Origin: Vreelandella neptunia | GTDB lineage: Bacteria; Pseudomonadota; Gammaproteobacteria; Pseudomonadales; Halomonadaceae | Direction: 5' to 3' | Assembly: GCF_022489065.1 (NCBI RefSeq) | Contig: NZ_JAKVTW010000001.1 | Location: 372,001-436,000 of the forward strand | DNA: 64,000 bases | Shown here: positions 23,995-33,054 of the stretch, in pieces | How positions within the stretch are numbered: position 1 is the stretch's first letter | How the letters are laid out: every line of letters starts with the position of its first letter | Program-made: the position numbers and the translations under genes | Notes under the pieces: model-generated | Database searches by the model: none | What the model was told of the DNA's origin: nothing | What the model saw: only the letters and a program-made list of their open reading frames with translations

Positions 23995-24960
23995 ATGTCT
24001 GTCATTACTAGCTCTACCACTACCAGCTCTACCACCAAATCGCTATCGCTATCAGCGGGCTTTTTACTTGCTGCGTTTGCCGCCACGCCCGCCATGGCGG
24101 AGCTTGATGAGCTGCGCTTCGGCGTGCCGCCATGGCCTGGGGTTACGGTAAAATCAGAAGTTGCCGCCCAACTGCTGGAAACCATGGGGTATGAAACCCG
24201 CCAGCAAGATTTAGCTGTCAGCGTGATCTTGGAAGGCTTGTCGCGTAACGACCTGGAGATCTATTTGGGTGGCTGGTATCCGGTACAGACAGATATGGTT
24301 GAGCCGCTGGTGGCCGATGGCAAAGTCGAAAAAGTGGTTTCCAATATCAGCGGTGCCAATTCCGGGCTGGTCGTTCCCCAGTATGTCTACGATGCAGGCG
24401 TTACCACGGTTGCTGAACTGGCTGAGCACTACGACCGTTTCGATGGTGAAATTCAGGGTATCGAAGCGGGCACCGGCATTAACGATGCGATTCTTAACGC
24501 CATCGATAACGACCTTGCGGGTCTAGGCGATTGGCAGCTCCGCGAAAGCTCTACCTCCGCCATGCTGGCCCAGGCAGAGCAGAAAATGGCTGACGAAGAG
24601 TGGGTGACGTTTGTCGGCTGGGAGCCTCACTGGATGAACGTGAGCTTTGATTTGGCCTATTTAGCCGACAGCGATGATGCAGGCGTGGCCACCATTGAAA
24701 GCACGGTGTGGACCATTACGCCGGGGAGCCTAGCTGAAGAAGCTCCCCAGGTTCACCGCTTTCTATCGCAATACGTGATCGATATTGAAGATCAAAATGA
24801 GTGGGTGCATGAGTATAGCTACGAAGAGCGCCCCGCGGATGAAGTGGCGAATGAGTGGATTGGCAACAACCTGGATACCGTTGCTGAGTGGCTCGAGGGT
24901 GTTGAAACCCGCGATGGCGAATCTGCTATTGAGCAGGTACGTGCCCAGTTCGATTCTTAA
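23995..24960 (+). CDS. caiX: Carnitine/betaine ABC substrate-binding protein (CaiX-like)
   Basis: 321 residues. The ATG at 23995 follows AAGAGG. The N-terminus has a serine/threonine-rich stretch and then a signal peptide (GFLLAAFAATPAMA). The mature protein is of the OpuAC/ProX type, with RFGVPPWPGVTVKSEVAAQLLE, YLGGWYPVQ and FVGWEPHWMN, whose tryptophans fit a cation-pi cage for a quaternary ammonium. No permease or ATPase lies beside it, so it probably serves a core transporter encoded elsewhere, as described for CaiX in Pseudomonas. Just after the coding part, TTAATAGCCCGGAC is duplicated in tandem (24957-24970 and 24973-24986), and the first copy contains the stop codon. Confidence 0.88.
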   Translation: MSVITSSTTTSSTTKSLSLSAGFLLAAFAATPAMAELDELRFGVPPWPGVTVKSEVAAQLLETMGYETRQQDLAVSVILEGLSRNDLEIYLGGWYPVQTDMVEPLVADGKVEKVVSNISGANSGLVVPQYVYDAGVTTVAELAEHYDRFDGEIQGIEAGTGINDAILNAIDNDLAGLGDWQLRESSTSAMLAQAEQKMADEEWVTFVGWEPHWMNVSFDLAYLADSDDAGVATIESTVWTITPGSLAEEAPQVHRFLSQYVIDIEDQNEWVHEYSYEERPADEVANEWIGNNLDTVAEWLEGVETRDGESAIEQVRAQFDS

Positions 24961-25034
24961 TAGCCCGGACGTTTAATAGCCCGGACTATTAATTAATAGC
25001 GGCTCTTGAAGCCTAAGCTGTGTTCCACTCCAGA

Positions 25035-25063
25035 CAGCGCCTTATTCTTTAAGGCGCTGTTTT
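25035..25063 (+). terminator. Rho-independent terminator of caiX, overlapping hocS codons
   Basis: CAGCGCCTT-ATTCTTT-AAGGCGCTG forms a perfect 9-bp stem followed by TTTT on the plus strand, 75 bp after caiX. Most of it is also the antisense of the last codons of hocS (stop at 25042), so one sequence serves as coding DNA on one strand and terminator on the other. Confidence 0.85.
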
Positions 25064-25863
25064 AGTGTGTGGCAAAAGTCCTGCCAAGCGGCACTCATCT
25101 CGGGTAGCTGCGTGTGGGCATGAAGGGCGCCATGCACCATGTGTGGCGCGCAGCAGTAGCCAATGGATGCCCCCGCTTGCTGCCAGAGAGCTATTGCGGT
25201 GTCGATAGGCAGTGTTAACGGGTCATGCTCCACCGTGAGTACTTCGATGCTAGCGGCCGGTGGGCTGCGATCCCGCTGGGTGGCAATGATCTCAGGGTAC
25301 TGTTCGCGAATGCTGAGCACATCGTTGCGGGAGAGCAGTGGGGCATCTTCACCTAGGCAGGCTGGCGAAAGCTCGCCAACGGTTGGGTAAATCAATCCCA
25401 GCGGTGGCGCATCACGCAACGGGTGAGCAAGGTCGATCGCTAATCGCCCACCCGCGCTGTCACCCACCAGCGCAATGGGTTGAGACGCTTCTAAAACCGT
25501 ACGGCAGTCTGCCAGCATGGCGGGGTAACCTACCTCTGGTGCAAGCCGGTAGTTCACGCTGACCACTTCACACTCAAGCGCCTGAGCCAAGCTGGCTGCA
25601 GGGCCATGGTGGCTCTCGTTTGAACCGATGGTAAAACCGCCACCATGGATAAACAGCACGCAGCCTGATGCTCGCTGCTGGGGTATAAAGCGACGCACGC
25701 CCACGCCATCCAAAACGCTATTTTCGATCCGCATTCCAGTTGGGTCGGGTGGGGCAAACGTGCGGCAAAGCGTGTCGTAGGCGCGCCGTGCTTGAGGCAG
25801 TGGCAACTCCTCCATTACCGCCAGCCCTGCGCTAAAACGATGAATAAAGACGTCTACGTTCAT
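25042..25863 (-). CDS. hocS: Alpha/beta-hydrolase, probable short-chain acylcarnitine hydrolase HocS
   Basis: 273 residues of the hormone-sensitive-lipase family of alpha/beta hydrolases. The oxyanion-hole motif is FIHGGGFTIG, the nucleophile elbow is GDSAGG, the acid lies near TVEHDPLTLP, and the histidine is in HMVHGALH. It is the last gene of the carnitine operon, 14 bp after cdhB. In Pseudomonas aeruginosa, the hydrolase in this position (HocS) releases carnitine from short-chain O-acylcarnitines. The identification rests on family plus synteny. Confidence 0.75.
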   Translation of the reverse strand: MNVDVFIHRFSAGLAVMEELPLPQARRAYDTLCRTFAPPDPTGMRIENSVLDGVGVRRFIPQQRASGCVLFIHGGGFTIGSNESHHGPAASLAQALECEVVSVNYRLAPEVGYPAMLADCRTVLEASQPIALVGDSAGGRLAIDLAHPLRDAPPLGLIYPTVGELSPACLGEDAPLLSRNDVLSIREQYPEIIATQRDRSPPAASIEVLTVEHDPLTLPIDTAIALWQQAGASIGYCCAPHMVHGALHAHTQLPEMSAAWQDFCHTLKQRLKE

Positions 25864-25877
25864 CTTTGTTGTTACCT

Positions 25878-26333
25878 TTAGCGGCGAATGCCGATGGTGC
25901 GCCCGGCAAGTTCTGGCCAGGCGTCGCTATTTGCTCGGGTCAGTGCTGCAATACGTTTCGCGACTGCTTCAGGAAACGGGCTTGGGCGTCCTGATGCTTG
26001 CTTCATGCCCATCAGCATCTGCTCGCTGGTTGCCAGTAGGTTGCCTTCGTCGTCAAACATGGCGAAAAAGACGTGCATGCGTTTTGCATCGCTATCGAGC
26101 AGGGTTAGATCAATATTGAGCGGCTGGTCTTGATGCGCCTCGCGTCGATAGCAGAGATGAGTTTCCAGGGTATACACAGTGTAGCCATAGTGCTCACGGC
26201 CCGCTTCATCTAGCCCAATGTGGTCAATCAGCGCTTCGCAGGCCTGGGAGAAGACGCGGGCGTACTCCGCGTCGTTCATGTGCCCGTTGTAGTCGACCCA
26301 CTCGGGGGCGACGTGGGTTTCATGGATGATCAT
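25878..26333 (-). CDS. cdhB: Hot-dog thioesterase CdhB (betainyl-CoA thioesterase)
   Basis: 151 residues with the 4HBT hot-dog fold signature EWVDYNGHMNDAEYARVF and TLETHLCYRREAH. In carnitine degradation this enzyme hydrolyses betainyl-CoA to glycine betaine and CoA. The ATG overlaps the cdhA stop (TAATG), showing translational coupling. Its place between cdhA and the hydrolase is as in Pseudomonas. Confidence 0.85.
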   Translation of the reverse strand: MIIHETHVAPEWVDYNGHMNDAEYARVFSQACEALIDHIGLDEAGREHYGYTVYTLETHLCYRREAHQDQPLNIDLTLLDSDAKRMHVFFAMFDDEGNLLATSEQMLMGMKQASGRPSPFPEAVAKRIAALTRANSDAWPELAGRTIGIRR

Positions 26334-27286
26334 TAAATGCGTCCCTTTAGGCCTTCGGCTTCCGGCCAGTATTTCTGGACTACCTCCAGCAGCTCGACCA
26401 GGAAGTCGTCCCTGCGGCGATCCAGCGTGGCCACTGTCCGCCCTGCGGCTTGGTGCTCACAGCCTTCGACTACTTTATCGATCAATTCGTCAGTCAGCTC
26501 TGGGGCTTCCAGCTTGGTCCAGGGGAGTTTTAACGCGGGGCCAAACTGCTCCAGCATATGGCGCATGCCTGGCTCGCCGCCCGCTAGGTGGAAGGTTAAG
26601 AAGGTGCCCATCAATGGCCAGCGGAGCCCACAGCCGTAAACTACCGCTGCGTCGATCTCTTCGGTGGTGGCCACACCATCGTTGACCAAGTGCAGGGCTT
26701 CCCGCCACAGCGCTTCCATTAAGCGGTCGGCGATATGGCCCTCTATTTCACGGCGCACCACGAGCGGCCGCATGGCGAGCGCCTGATAAAGCGACTGGGC
26801 GGTGGCAATTTGTGTGGGTTGAGTGGCTTCACCGCCAACGAGCTCTACCAGCGGCAGTAAATAGACTGGGTTGAAGGGGTGAGCGACGATCACCCGCCCA
26901 GGCGCTTGCTGGCACTGCTGCTGCAGGTCGGTGGGTTTGAAGCCGGAGGTGGACGAGCCAATGATGACATCCGGGGCGGCGGCAGCGTCAATCGTAGCCA
27001 AGATATCTTGTTTCAATTCAAGGCGCTCGGGCACGTTTTCCTGAATCAGGTCAGCGCCGCTTACGGCCTCCTCAATGGTGCCCGCAAAGGCTAATCGCTC
27101 AGGGCTGGCGTTGGCCGCTAAACCCAGCTGGGTTAACGAGGGCCAGGCGTTCTCGATAAACGCTTTAGTGCGCGCTGGCGCGTTGGCATCTGGGTCAAAC
27201 GCGACCACATCCCAGCCTTGGGCGAGGGCGCGGGCAATCCAGCCGTTGCCAATCACGCCGGTACCAATCACGGCTAAGCGGCTCAT
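26333..27286 (-). CDS. cdhA: L-carnitine dehydrogenase CdhA
   Basis: 317 residues of the 3-hydroxyacyl-CoA dehydrogenase family. The Rossmann motif is [11 protein letters not shown] (6-16), followed by the NAD-binding VVAFDPD, then IGSSTSGF and [18 protein letters not shown] with the catalytic histidine. It oxidises L-carnitine to 3-dehydrocarnitine with NAD. The start overlaps cdhC by 4 bp, and it overlaps cdhB at its end. Length and motifs agree with the Pseudomonas enzyme. Confidence 0.92.
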   Translation of the reverse strand: MSRLAVIGTGVIGNGWIARALAQGWDVVAFDPDANAPARTKAFIENAWPSLTQLGLAANASPERLAFAGTIEEAVSGADLIQENVPERLELKQDILATIDAAAAPDVIIGSSTSGFKPTDLQQQCQQAPGRVIVAHPFNPVYLLPLVELVGGEATQPTQIATAQSLYQALAMRPLVVRREIEGHIADRLMEALWREALHLVNDGVATTEEIDAAVVYGCGLRWPLMGTFLTFHLAGGEPGMRHMLEQFGPALKLPWTKLEAPELTDELIDKVVEGCEHQAAGRTVATLDRRRDDFLVELLEVVQKYWPEAEGLKGRI

Positions 27287-28203
27287 GCTTCACCTCCTGC
27301 TGTGTTACCCATGATGCTTCCGCTCACTGGGTCGCGTAGTTTTAGATGGGCGCGGGTTTCTGCGGGCGTCATAACTCGGGCGCCGAGGTTTTCAATAATG
27401 GTCGAGGCTTTCTCAACCAGTTGGCCGTTGTTGGCCAGCACGCCTTTCTCTAAAAACAGGTTATCTTCCAGGCCAACCCGTGCGTGGCCACCCAATAGCA
27501 CCGCTTGGGCAACCATGGGCATTTGATGGCGTCCAATACCAAAGGCCGCCCAGTTGGCGTTATCCGGTAATTTATTACGCATGGCGAGCATGGTTTCGGT
27601 GTCTGCTTCGGCGCCCCAGGGGATCCCCAGGCAGAGTTGATAAAGCGGGTCGCCATCAATCAAGCCCTCTTGCTGAAGCTGGCGGGCAAACCATACATGG
27701 CCTAAATCAAAACACTCCAGCTCCGGCTTTACACCGGCGGCTTGCACCAGACGGGCGTGTTCGCGCAGCCAATCGGCTGGGTTGACGTAGACCATATCGC
27801 CAAAATTAAGGCTGCCGCAATCCAGCGTACACAGCTCAGGAAGCAGCTCGCCAACCGGGGCGTGGCGTTCTGCTGGCGTTTGAATATCAGTGCCTGGGCC
27901 ACCGCGGGTGGGGTCTGTGGCATCGGGAATCCAGTCGCCGCCGCCGCCCGCGGTGATGTTCATGACGATATCCACATCCGCTTCGCGAACACGCTCCATC
28001 ACTTCGCGGAATTGGTCGGTCGAGTGGCTGATGCCGCCGGTTTCCGGGTCGCGAACGTGAATGTGCGCGATGCTTGCTCCAGCGCGGGCAGCTTCAATGC
28101 AGGACGCGGCGATAGCCTTGGGGGTAACGGGAACATTGGGGTTTTTAGCGGTGGTATCACCCGCGCCAGTAACGGCACAGGTAAGGATGACATTGCGGTT
28201 CAT
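27283..28203 (-). CDS. cdhC: Beta-keto acid cleavage enzyme CdhC (dehydrocarnitine:acetyl-CoA)
   Basis: 306 residues of the BKACE (DUF849) family, zinc-dependent TIM barrels. It contains [12 protein letters not shown], the zinc ligands in [19 protein letters not shown] and LDCGSLNFG. In the carnitine pathway it converts 3-dehydrocarnitine and acetyl-CoA to acetoacetate and betainyl-CoA. It is the first gene of the minus-strand operon cdhC-cdhA-cdhB-hocS. The 252-bp gap before it also holds the promoter of the divergent sugar dehydrogenase gene. I saw no clear CdhR site. Confidence 0.9.
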   Translation of the reverse strand: MNRNVILTCAVTGAGDTTAKNPNVPVTPKAIAASCIEAARAGASIAHIHVRDPETGGISHSTDQFREVMERVREADVDIVMNITAGGGGDWIPDATDPTRGGPGTDIQTPAERHAPVGELLPELCTLDCGSLNFGDMVYVNPADWLREHARLVQAAGVKPELECFDLGHVWFARQLQQEGLIDGDPLYQLCLGIPWGAEADTETMLAMRNKLPDNANWAAFGIGRHQMPMVAQAVLLGGHARVGLEDNLFLEKGVLANNGQLVEKASTIIENLGARVMTPAETRAHLKLRDPVSGSIMGNTAGGEA

Positions 28204-28455
28204 TGCGAGCTCTCTAGTCAGCAGTTTATTCGCTGTCTAGTGTGTCGCGGTGGGCAAACATTAGTTGTCGTAAAGCGACATTCGCTATACACAAGCTGCG
28301 GTTTTTGATCTCCGCTATTTTATCTACGTTGAAAGGTACTGATTAGACACTTGGTCAGCGGTAAATATTGACCGCCATGGTTGCCGATCTAAACTGAATA
28401 AGCCCATGGCAAAGTTGATAAAAATTACAAACAACGTTAGGTAGGAGAATCCCCA

Positions 28456-29733
28456 ATGTCCCATAAACCCACTCTGCGGCCGCTTTCTGCGTTCATCGCC
28501 TCTGCGATGATCATCGGCTTACCCGCCGTCGCGACTGCTAATGAGCCTGAACTCAGCCAGTCTGAGGTGTTAACCGGTCTTGAAAACCCTTGGGATATGG
28601 CTTTTCTGCCTGATGGGACGATGTTTTACACCGAACGCTGTCTGGGGCTTTCGGTGCGACTCCCCGATGGGGTGGTAGAGCACCTGCTGGGGATGGAGGG
28701 CACGGAGGAGTATGCCATCACCGCCGATGATCTTGTCTGTGAGGGGCAGGCGGGGATGAACGGTGTGGCGATCGATCCCGATTTTGACGAAAACCGCACG
28801 GTCTACGTCTACTCTGCTTCCACTATGTCTGAGCCACGTACTAATCGCGTGCTGCGCATGACGGTCAACAGTGAGTTTACTGAGGTCTCGGATCGCACTG
28901 ACATTGTCGAGGATATTCCGTACAAGCCCGCCGCCACCGATCACCCATTCGGCGATGCGGGCGCCCATAATGGCGGACGTATTCGTTTTAGCCCAGAGGA
29001 TGGCTACCTCTACGTCACTACCGGCGATAACCATAACAGTGAAATTCCACAGTCACCGGAGCTGATTGGTGGCAAGGTGCTGCGTATCGATCGGGATGGC
29101 GAGGCTGCCGAAGGTAACGAGCCGCCTGAGGGATTTGATCCTCGCATCTATACCTATGGTCATCGCAATGTACAGGGCATCACTTTCCACCCAAGTACCG
29201 GCCAGCCCATCGTGACGGAACACGGCCCCTGGCACTCGGATGAGATCAATGCGCTGGTGAATGGCGGCAACAGTGGCTGGGATCCGAAACCCAACATGGC
29301 GGGTCGTGGCGACTGCCCGGACGATTACTGCGGTTATGAGCCCAATCAGACCGAAGGGATGGATCCAAAAGAGCGGGCTGCCTATATGCCGGTGACCGAC
29401 TTCGAAACCTACCCCGATGCGATGCAGCCTGCGTGGAAAAACGATGGGCTGTCTCAGGGCATCTCGTCTGCTGAGTTTCTAGTCGGTGAGCAGTGGGGCG
29501 ATTGGGATGGCCGTTTGATCGTTGGTTTTATGGGCATCGGTTTTGGAGGCACGCCGGTAGGGCAGCGTATAAATCTGATTGATATTGCAGAGGATGGTCT
29601 TTCGGTCAACGACGTTACTGAATTGCCGGTGCCCATGGGAGCGGCTCGCTTCCGTTCGATTGTGCTGGGCCCGGAGGGGGATCTTTATATGGCCGTGGAT
29701 GAAGGCAGCATTTACCGCATCACTCCGGAATAA
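28456..29733 (+). CDS. PQQ-dependent aldose sugar dehydrogenase (GSDH family)
   Basis: 425 residues. A signal peptide (FIASAMIIGLPAVATA) precedes a six-bladed propeller of the soluble glucose/sorbosone dehydrogenase family. It begins VLTGLENPWDMAFLPDGTMFYTER. Family motifs include GDAGAHNGGRIRFSPEDGYLYVTTGD, YGHRNVQGI and TEHGPWHSDEINAL. Such enzymes oxidise aldoses in the periplasm with PQQ and pass electrons to a carrier. A cytochrome c gene follows 99 bp downstream and is the probable acceptor. The start follows AGGAGAA. The sugar is unknown. Confidence 0.88.
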   Translation: MSHKPTLRPLSAFIASAMIIGLPAVATANEPELSQSEVLTGLENPWDMAFLPDGTMFYTERCLGLSVRLPDGVVEHLLGMEGTEEYAITADDLVCEGQAGMNGVAIDPDFDENRTVYVYSASTMSEPRTNRVLRMTVNSEFTEVSDRTDIVEDIPYKPAATDHPFGDAGAHNGGRIRFSPEDGYLYVTTGDNHNSEIPQSPELIGGKVLRIDRDGEAAEGNEPPEGFDPRIYTYGHRNVQGITFHPSTGQPIVTEHGPWHSDEINALVNGGNSGWDPKPNMAGRGDCPDDYCGYEPNQTEGMDPKERAAYMPVTDFETYPDAMQPAWKNDGLSQGISSAEFLVGEQWGDWDGRLIVGFMGIGFGGTPVGQRINLIDIAEDGLSVNDVTELPVPMGAARFRSIVLGPEGDLYMAVDEGSIYRITPE

Positions 29734-29740
29734 GCCATTA

Positions 29741-29772
29741 GCAGCCGCGCCGACGCAAGTCAGTGCGGCTGC
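29741..29772 (+). other. Intercistronic hairpin between sugar dehydrogenase and cytochrome c
   Basis: GCAGCCGC and GCGGCTGC form a perfect 8-bp stem with a 16-nt loop just after the dehydrogenase stop. No T-run follows, so it is more likely an RNA stability or processing element than a terminator. Confidence 0.45.
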
Positions 29773-29832
29773 ACTCTCTTCAAGCCGTCTTAAGCTTTCT
29801 GATCAAGATCACTCCACTGGGAAAAGGCCACT

Positions 29833-30150
29833 ATGAAGGTATCACTGTTTTTCGTTATTGCAGCGGCGCTGATGATGCGGTCGGTTTCTCTGCAAGCGGC
29901 AGATAAGTCGGCTGGAGAAGCACTATATAAGGACGCTTGCGCTCAGTGTCACGGCCCAAAGGCACAAGGGATGGCGAGCTTTCCATCGCTTAGCGGACGG
30001 GATGCAGAGTATATAACCTCCCGCCTTGAAACCTACCGGGCAGGTGAGAAGGTGGGTTCAAATTCCTTTCTGATGATCCCCAACGCCACCGATTTATCGG
30101 ATGATGATATTGCTAACCTTGCCGCTTTTATCGCTGATGTCGAAGAGTGA
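29833..30150 (+). CDS. Class I cytochrome c
   Basis: 105 residues. A signal peptide (VIAAALMMRSVSLQA) precedes a single-haem domain with CAQCH near residues 36-40 and a distal methionine candidate in FLMIPNATDLSDDDIANLAAFIADV. The small soluble c-type cytochrome probably accepts electrons from the PQQ dehydrogenase encoded just upstream. The start at 29833 is the first methionine with a complete signal peptide. Confidence 0.88.
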   Translation: MKVSLFFVIAAALMMRSVSLQAADKSAGEALYKDACAQCHGPKAQGMASFPSLSGRDAEYITSRLETYRAGEKVGSNSFLMIPNATDLSDDDIANLAAFIADVEE

Positions 30151-30256
30151 CTAATCTTGTGTATCAGATCTGAACATAATGCTGAGCAGCGTCATTCAAT
30201 ATATAAAACAAGCTGAAACGACTAAGTATGAAATGTGTCTCACTCGGAGTGTCAGG

Positions 30257-31012
30257 TCAGCCCGCATGAGAGGTAGCATCAACGGCGTAGCGACTGCCCA
30301 GCCGATAACGCATCGATGGATGGAGAAACTTAACGTAGGTGACGACCCGTGAAGCACTCCATGTGCGGCGCATGAGTGCTAAACAGGGCTCGTTTGCATC
30401 AATCTCAAGCGCTTTCGCGTCCTCTTCCGAGGGCAATAGTGCATCGACGATATGTTCTATTTCGTCTACAGGGACGGTGTTAAGTAAGTAGCGCGAAGGT
30501 TGTAGCGTGTCATCAAACTGCTGATGAATAAAATCTGGCGCCATGGCAGGTGAAACGAAACGCTCCTCCAGCTGTACCGCGAGACCTTCCTCATAGTGAA
30601 CACAACGAAGGTGATAGACCGAACTGCCAGTGGTTAGCTCAAGTGCTGAGGCAATGGCGAACGGGGCCGCTACACGACCGAGTTCGAGTACTTCACAGTG
30701 GTAACGATGGCCCCGAGAGATAATCTCATCGGCAATATTGGCTATTTGCAGTAAGTTGGAGTGTGGCTTGCGTTCGGCAATAAACGTACCTACTCCACTG
30801 GTTCGTTCTAAGTAGCCCTCATTAGTCAGCTCTCTTAGCGCTCGATTAATCGTCATTCGAGACATTCCGAGCTCATTAACTAATTGATTTTCAGATGGAA
30901 TCATGTCGCCAGGTTTCCAAAAGCCCGAGGCGGTACGCTCCAATACAAACTGCTTAGCTTGCAAATAAAGTGCTTTCGGTGCGGTCACGCTATCGGTATC
31001 GGATTTTTTCAT
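30257..31012 (-). CDS. GntR/UTRA regulator, second HutC-like protein
   Basis: 251 residues. A winged helix at about 10-80 (PSENQLVNELGMSRMTINRALRELTNEGYLERTSGVGTFIAE) is followed by a UTRA effector domain. LEERFVSPAMAPDF, VDEIEHIVDALLPSEEDA and LALMRRTWSASRVVTYVKFLHP match the HutC subfamily closely. It is the last gene of the ABC transporter/aminotransferase/PhyH unit, 35 bp after the dioxygenase. A second HutC-like gene lies at 42614. No TGTA-N2-TACA site occurs directly before it. It may answer to a different ligand from the other HutC. Confidence 0.85.
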   Translation of the reverse strand: MKKSDTDSVTAPKALYLQAKQFVLERTASGFWKPGDMIPSENQLVNELGMSRMTINRALRELTNEGYLERTSGVGTFIAERKPHSNLLQIANIADEIISRGHRYHCEVLELGRVAAPFAIASALELTTGSSVYHLRCVHYEEGLAVQLEERFVSPAMAPDFIHQQFDDTLQPSRYLLNTVPVDEIEHIVDALLPSEEDAKALEIDANEPCLALMRRTWSASRVVTYVKFLHPSMRYRLGSRYAVDATSHAG

Positions 31013-31047
31013 CCACTACTCCAGTTATGGCAATTGAGACCGAGTCT

Positions 31048-31863
31048 CTAGGTTTGCCGGTAGATAATTGGGAATTCAGGCCCCGCCAGCGCATCACCAT
31101 CCTGTAAGGTGAGATGGGCAAAAGGCGGAGACCCTTTGCCGCCACGATCGACAAAACGGGCATTGTCCCCTACCCAGCGTGCGGAGAATACTCTACGACG
31201 ATGGGTGGAGGTATTGGCAGATGCTCCGTGTACGGTTCTAAAATCAAACGCCACGGCGTCGCCAGGCTCCAAAGCCCATTGCAATATTCGGTGCTTGGAG
31301 CTCTCTGCATCGATATCGGGCAGCTCTTCCCGGGTATCACCTTGATAGAGGTCACTACCATCGAAGCGTTTGGGGCGGTGAAGTTTATTCCAGTGGTTTG
31401 AGCCCGCAAGGCATTTTAATGATGTATCACATGCCACGGGATCCAGAGGAATCCAAAAGCTAATACACTGAGCGCTTTCAACGCAGTAGTAGGGTTGATC
31501 CTGGTGCCAAGGGGTCACTTGCGAAGAGCCAGGCTCTTTTACGAGTACGTGGTCGTGAAAGAACTGTGCCTGTCGTGAGCCCATTAGTTTGCAAGCTAGC
31601 TCCGCAATAGGAGATTCCATAACAAAGTGTGAAAAGGGCTCAATGCGCTGCCAGTTGCATAGATCCTGAAAGAACGGTGCTGAGCCATCACTAGGTTGAT
31701 AAGAGCGTTCCAGTGGGCTTGGTGATTTGATCAACGCATCTACTCCTTCTCGTAGTGGCTCCATCCAATCGTTGAAAAAACCACGTAGCACCACGGCGCC
31801 TTCGCGTTGAAAAGTCTCAATCATTGAATCATCTAGCGTGACATTGGGGGTGGAGATGTCCAT
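31048..31863 (-). CDS. PhyH-family Fe(II)/2-oxoglutarate dioxygenase
   Basis: 271 residues of the phytanoyl-CoA dioxygenase superfamily, which also includes ectoine hydroxylase. The facial triad is visible as His120-x-Asp122 in TPWHQDQPYY and His212 in FRTVHGASAN. The 2-oxoglutarate-binding arginine is among HRRRVFSARW. It sits between the HisC-like aminotransferase gene (39 bp away) and the HutC-like regulator gene, in a unit headed by a HutC-type operator. The substrate is therefore likely a histidine-related compound. The reaction (hydroxylation or N-demethylation) is unknown. Confidence 0.82.
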   Translation of the reverse strand: MDISTPNVTLDDSMIETFQREGAVVLRGFFNDWMEPLREGVDALIKSPSPLERSYQPSDGSAPFFQDLCNWQRIEPFSHFVMESPIAELACKLMGSRQAQFFHDHVLVKEPGSSQVTPWHQDQPYYCVESAQCISFWIPLDPVACDTSLKCLAGSNHWNKLHRPKRFDGSDLYQGDTREELPDIDAESSKHRILQWALEPGDAVAFDFRTVHGASANTSTHRRRVFSARWVGDNARFVDRGGKGSPPFAHLTLQDGDALAGPEFPIIYRQT

Positions 31864-31902
31864 TGGGTTATCTACCTTATTCAGAGAGTTGAGTTATCAA
31901 TG

Positions 31903-33054
31903 TCAGTGAGTATCAAGTTCCTGAGCGACGGGGCTGGAGTTTTGAAGAGCCACCGAAAGTGCGGTGAGAAACTGATCATTTTGTTCGCGGCTGCCGATTG
32001 AGACGCGCACCCAGTGGCGATAGCCTGGCTCGCGCCAAGGTTTAACGATCACTCCGTGGCTCAGCAGTGCTTCATGCAGCGTTTCTGATGCTTGATCCGT
32101 TTTGAAAAAAAGAAAATTAGTCAGAGAAGGCACTACCGTTAGTTGCATCTCGTTAAGCGTCTTGTTAACACGCTCGCGTTCGCGAAGGGTCGTTTCAAGC
32201 CCAGCCTTGAGGTGGGCTTCATCCTGCAGCGCTGCGAGCGCAGCTACTTGAGCGAGACGGTTAACGTTAAACGGCGTGCGTAAGCGATCGATAAGATCTG
32301 CAATCGCTGGGCTGCTGACAATGCCATAGCCCACACGTAATCCGGCCAGCGCATAGGCTTTCGAGAAGGTGCGTAAAACGATCCATGGGGTCTGCTGTTG
32401 GGATAGCTGAGCCAGCACATCCGGATAGTCGAGGCTGCCCTGGGCGTACTCGTAATAGGCCTCGTCAAAGACTAATAGGGTGGCGGGGGTCAGCACCGCG
32501 AGCAGTTGCTCTAGCTGGCTGGCAGAGAGTGCGCTACCGACAGGATTTGAAGGCGAAGAGAACATCAGCATGCACGGTGGCTCAATAAGCGATTCAAGTA
32601 GCCCATCAATGTCGAAATGGCCGCCCTCCAGCATTGGTACTGGGCGAATATGCGCCCCCAGTGATTGCGGGTATAAAGTGTGCAGACCGAAGGCTGGAGT
32701 GACGGTGACTAAGGTATCACCGTGGTCGAGAAACACCCGGCACAAAATCGCGATCAGATCTTCCGATCCATTTCCAAACACCAGCTGTTCGGGTGCAACC
32801 CCAACGCGTTCCGCCAGTGCATCACGCAATAGCTCACAATAGGCATCGGGATAAAGGCCACTATCGATAATGGCGTTTGAGATAGCGGCAGCCACCTTGC
32901 TGGATGGGCCGTAGGGGTTCTCATTACTGCCAAGTTTGGCAATTTTTGATACGCCAAAGCGCTTGCCGACCTGTTCGCTGGAAAGCCCAGCATTGTAGTT
33001 TTCAAGCTCGCGCACCTCGCGGCGTGCCAAGGGTGTGGGGTCAACAGGCAGCAT
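31903..33054 (-). CDS. HisC-like aminotransferase (imidazole-substrate type)
   Basis: 383 residues of fold-type I, aminotransferase class I/II, closest to histidinol-phosphate aminotransferase. Motifs include KLGSNENPYGPSSKV, YPDAYC, SSPSNPVGS, FDEAYYEY and the PLP lysine in RTFSKAYALAGLRVGYG. Its place is inside a transporter operon within the hut locus, not in a his biosynthetic cluster. I infer a catabolic aminotransferase, for example imidazole-pyruvate/histidine, and not the biosynthetic HisC. The start overlaps the ATPase stop. The alternative is a broad aromatic aminotransferase. Confidence 0.82.
   Translation of the reverse strand: MLPVDPTPLARREVRELENYNAGLSSEQVGKRFGVSKIAKLGSNENPYGPSSKVAAAISNAIIDSGLYPDAYCELLRDALAERVGVAPEQLVFGNGSEDLIAILCRVFLDHGDTLVTVTPAFGLHTLYPQSLGAHIRPVPMLEGGHFDIDGLLESLIEPPCMLMFSSPSNPVGSALSASQLEQLLAVLTPATLLVFDEAYYEYAQGSLDYPDVLAQLSQQQTPWIVLRTFSKAYALAGLRVGYGIVSSPAIADLIDRLRTPFNVNRLAQVAALAALQDEAHLKAGLETTLRERERVNKTLNEMQLTVVPSLTNFLFFKTDQASETLHEALLSHGVIVKPWREPGYRHWVRVSIGSREQNDQFLTALSVALQNSSPVAQELDTH

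Noticed and set aside
24957-24986. Tandem TTAATAGCCCGGAC duplication at the caiX stop as a regulatory element
   Set aside because: Two copies with 16-bp period look like a simple slippage duplication; the terminator lies further downstream.
31903-33054. HisC as part of histidine biosynthesis
   Set aside because: No other his biosynthetic gene is near, and the gene lies in an importer unit under a HutC-type operator.
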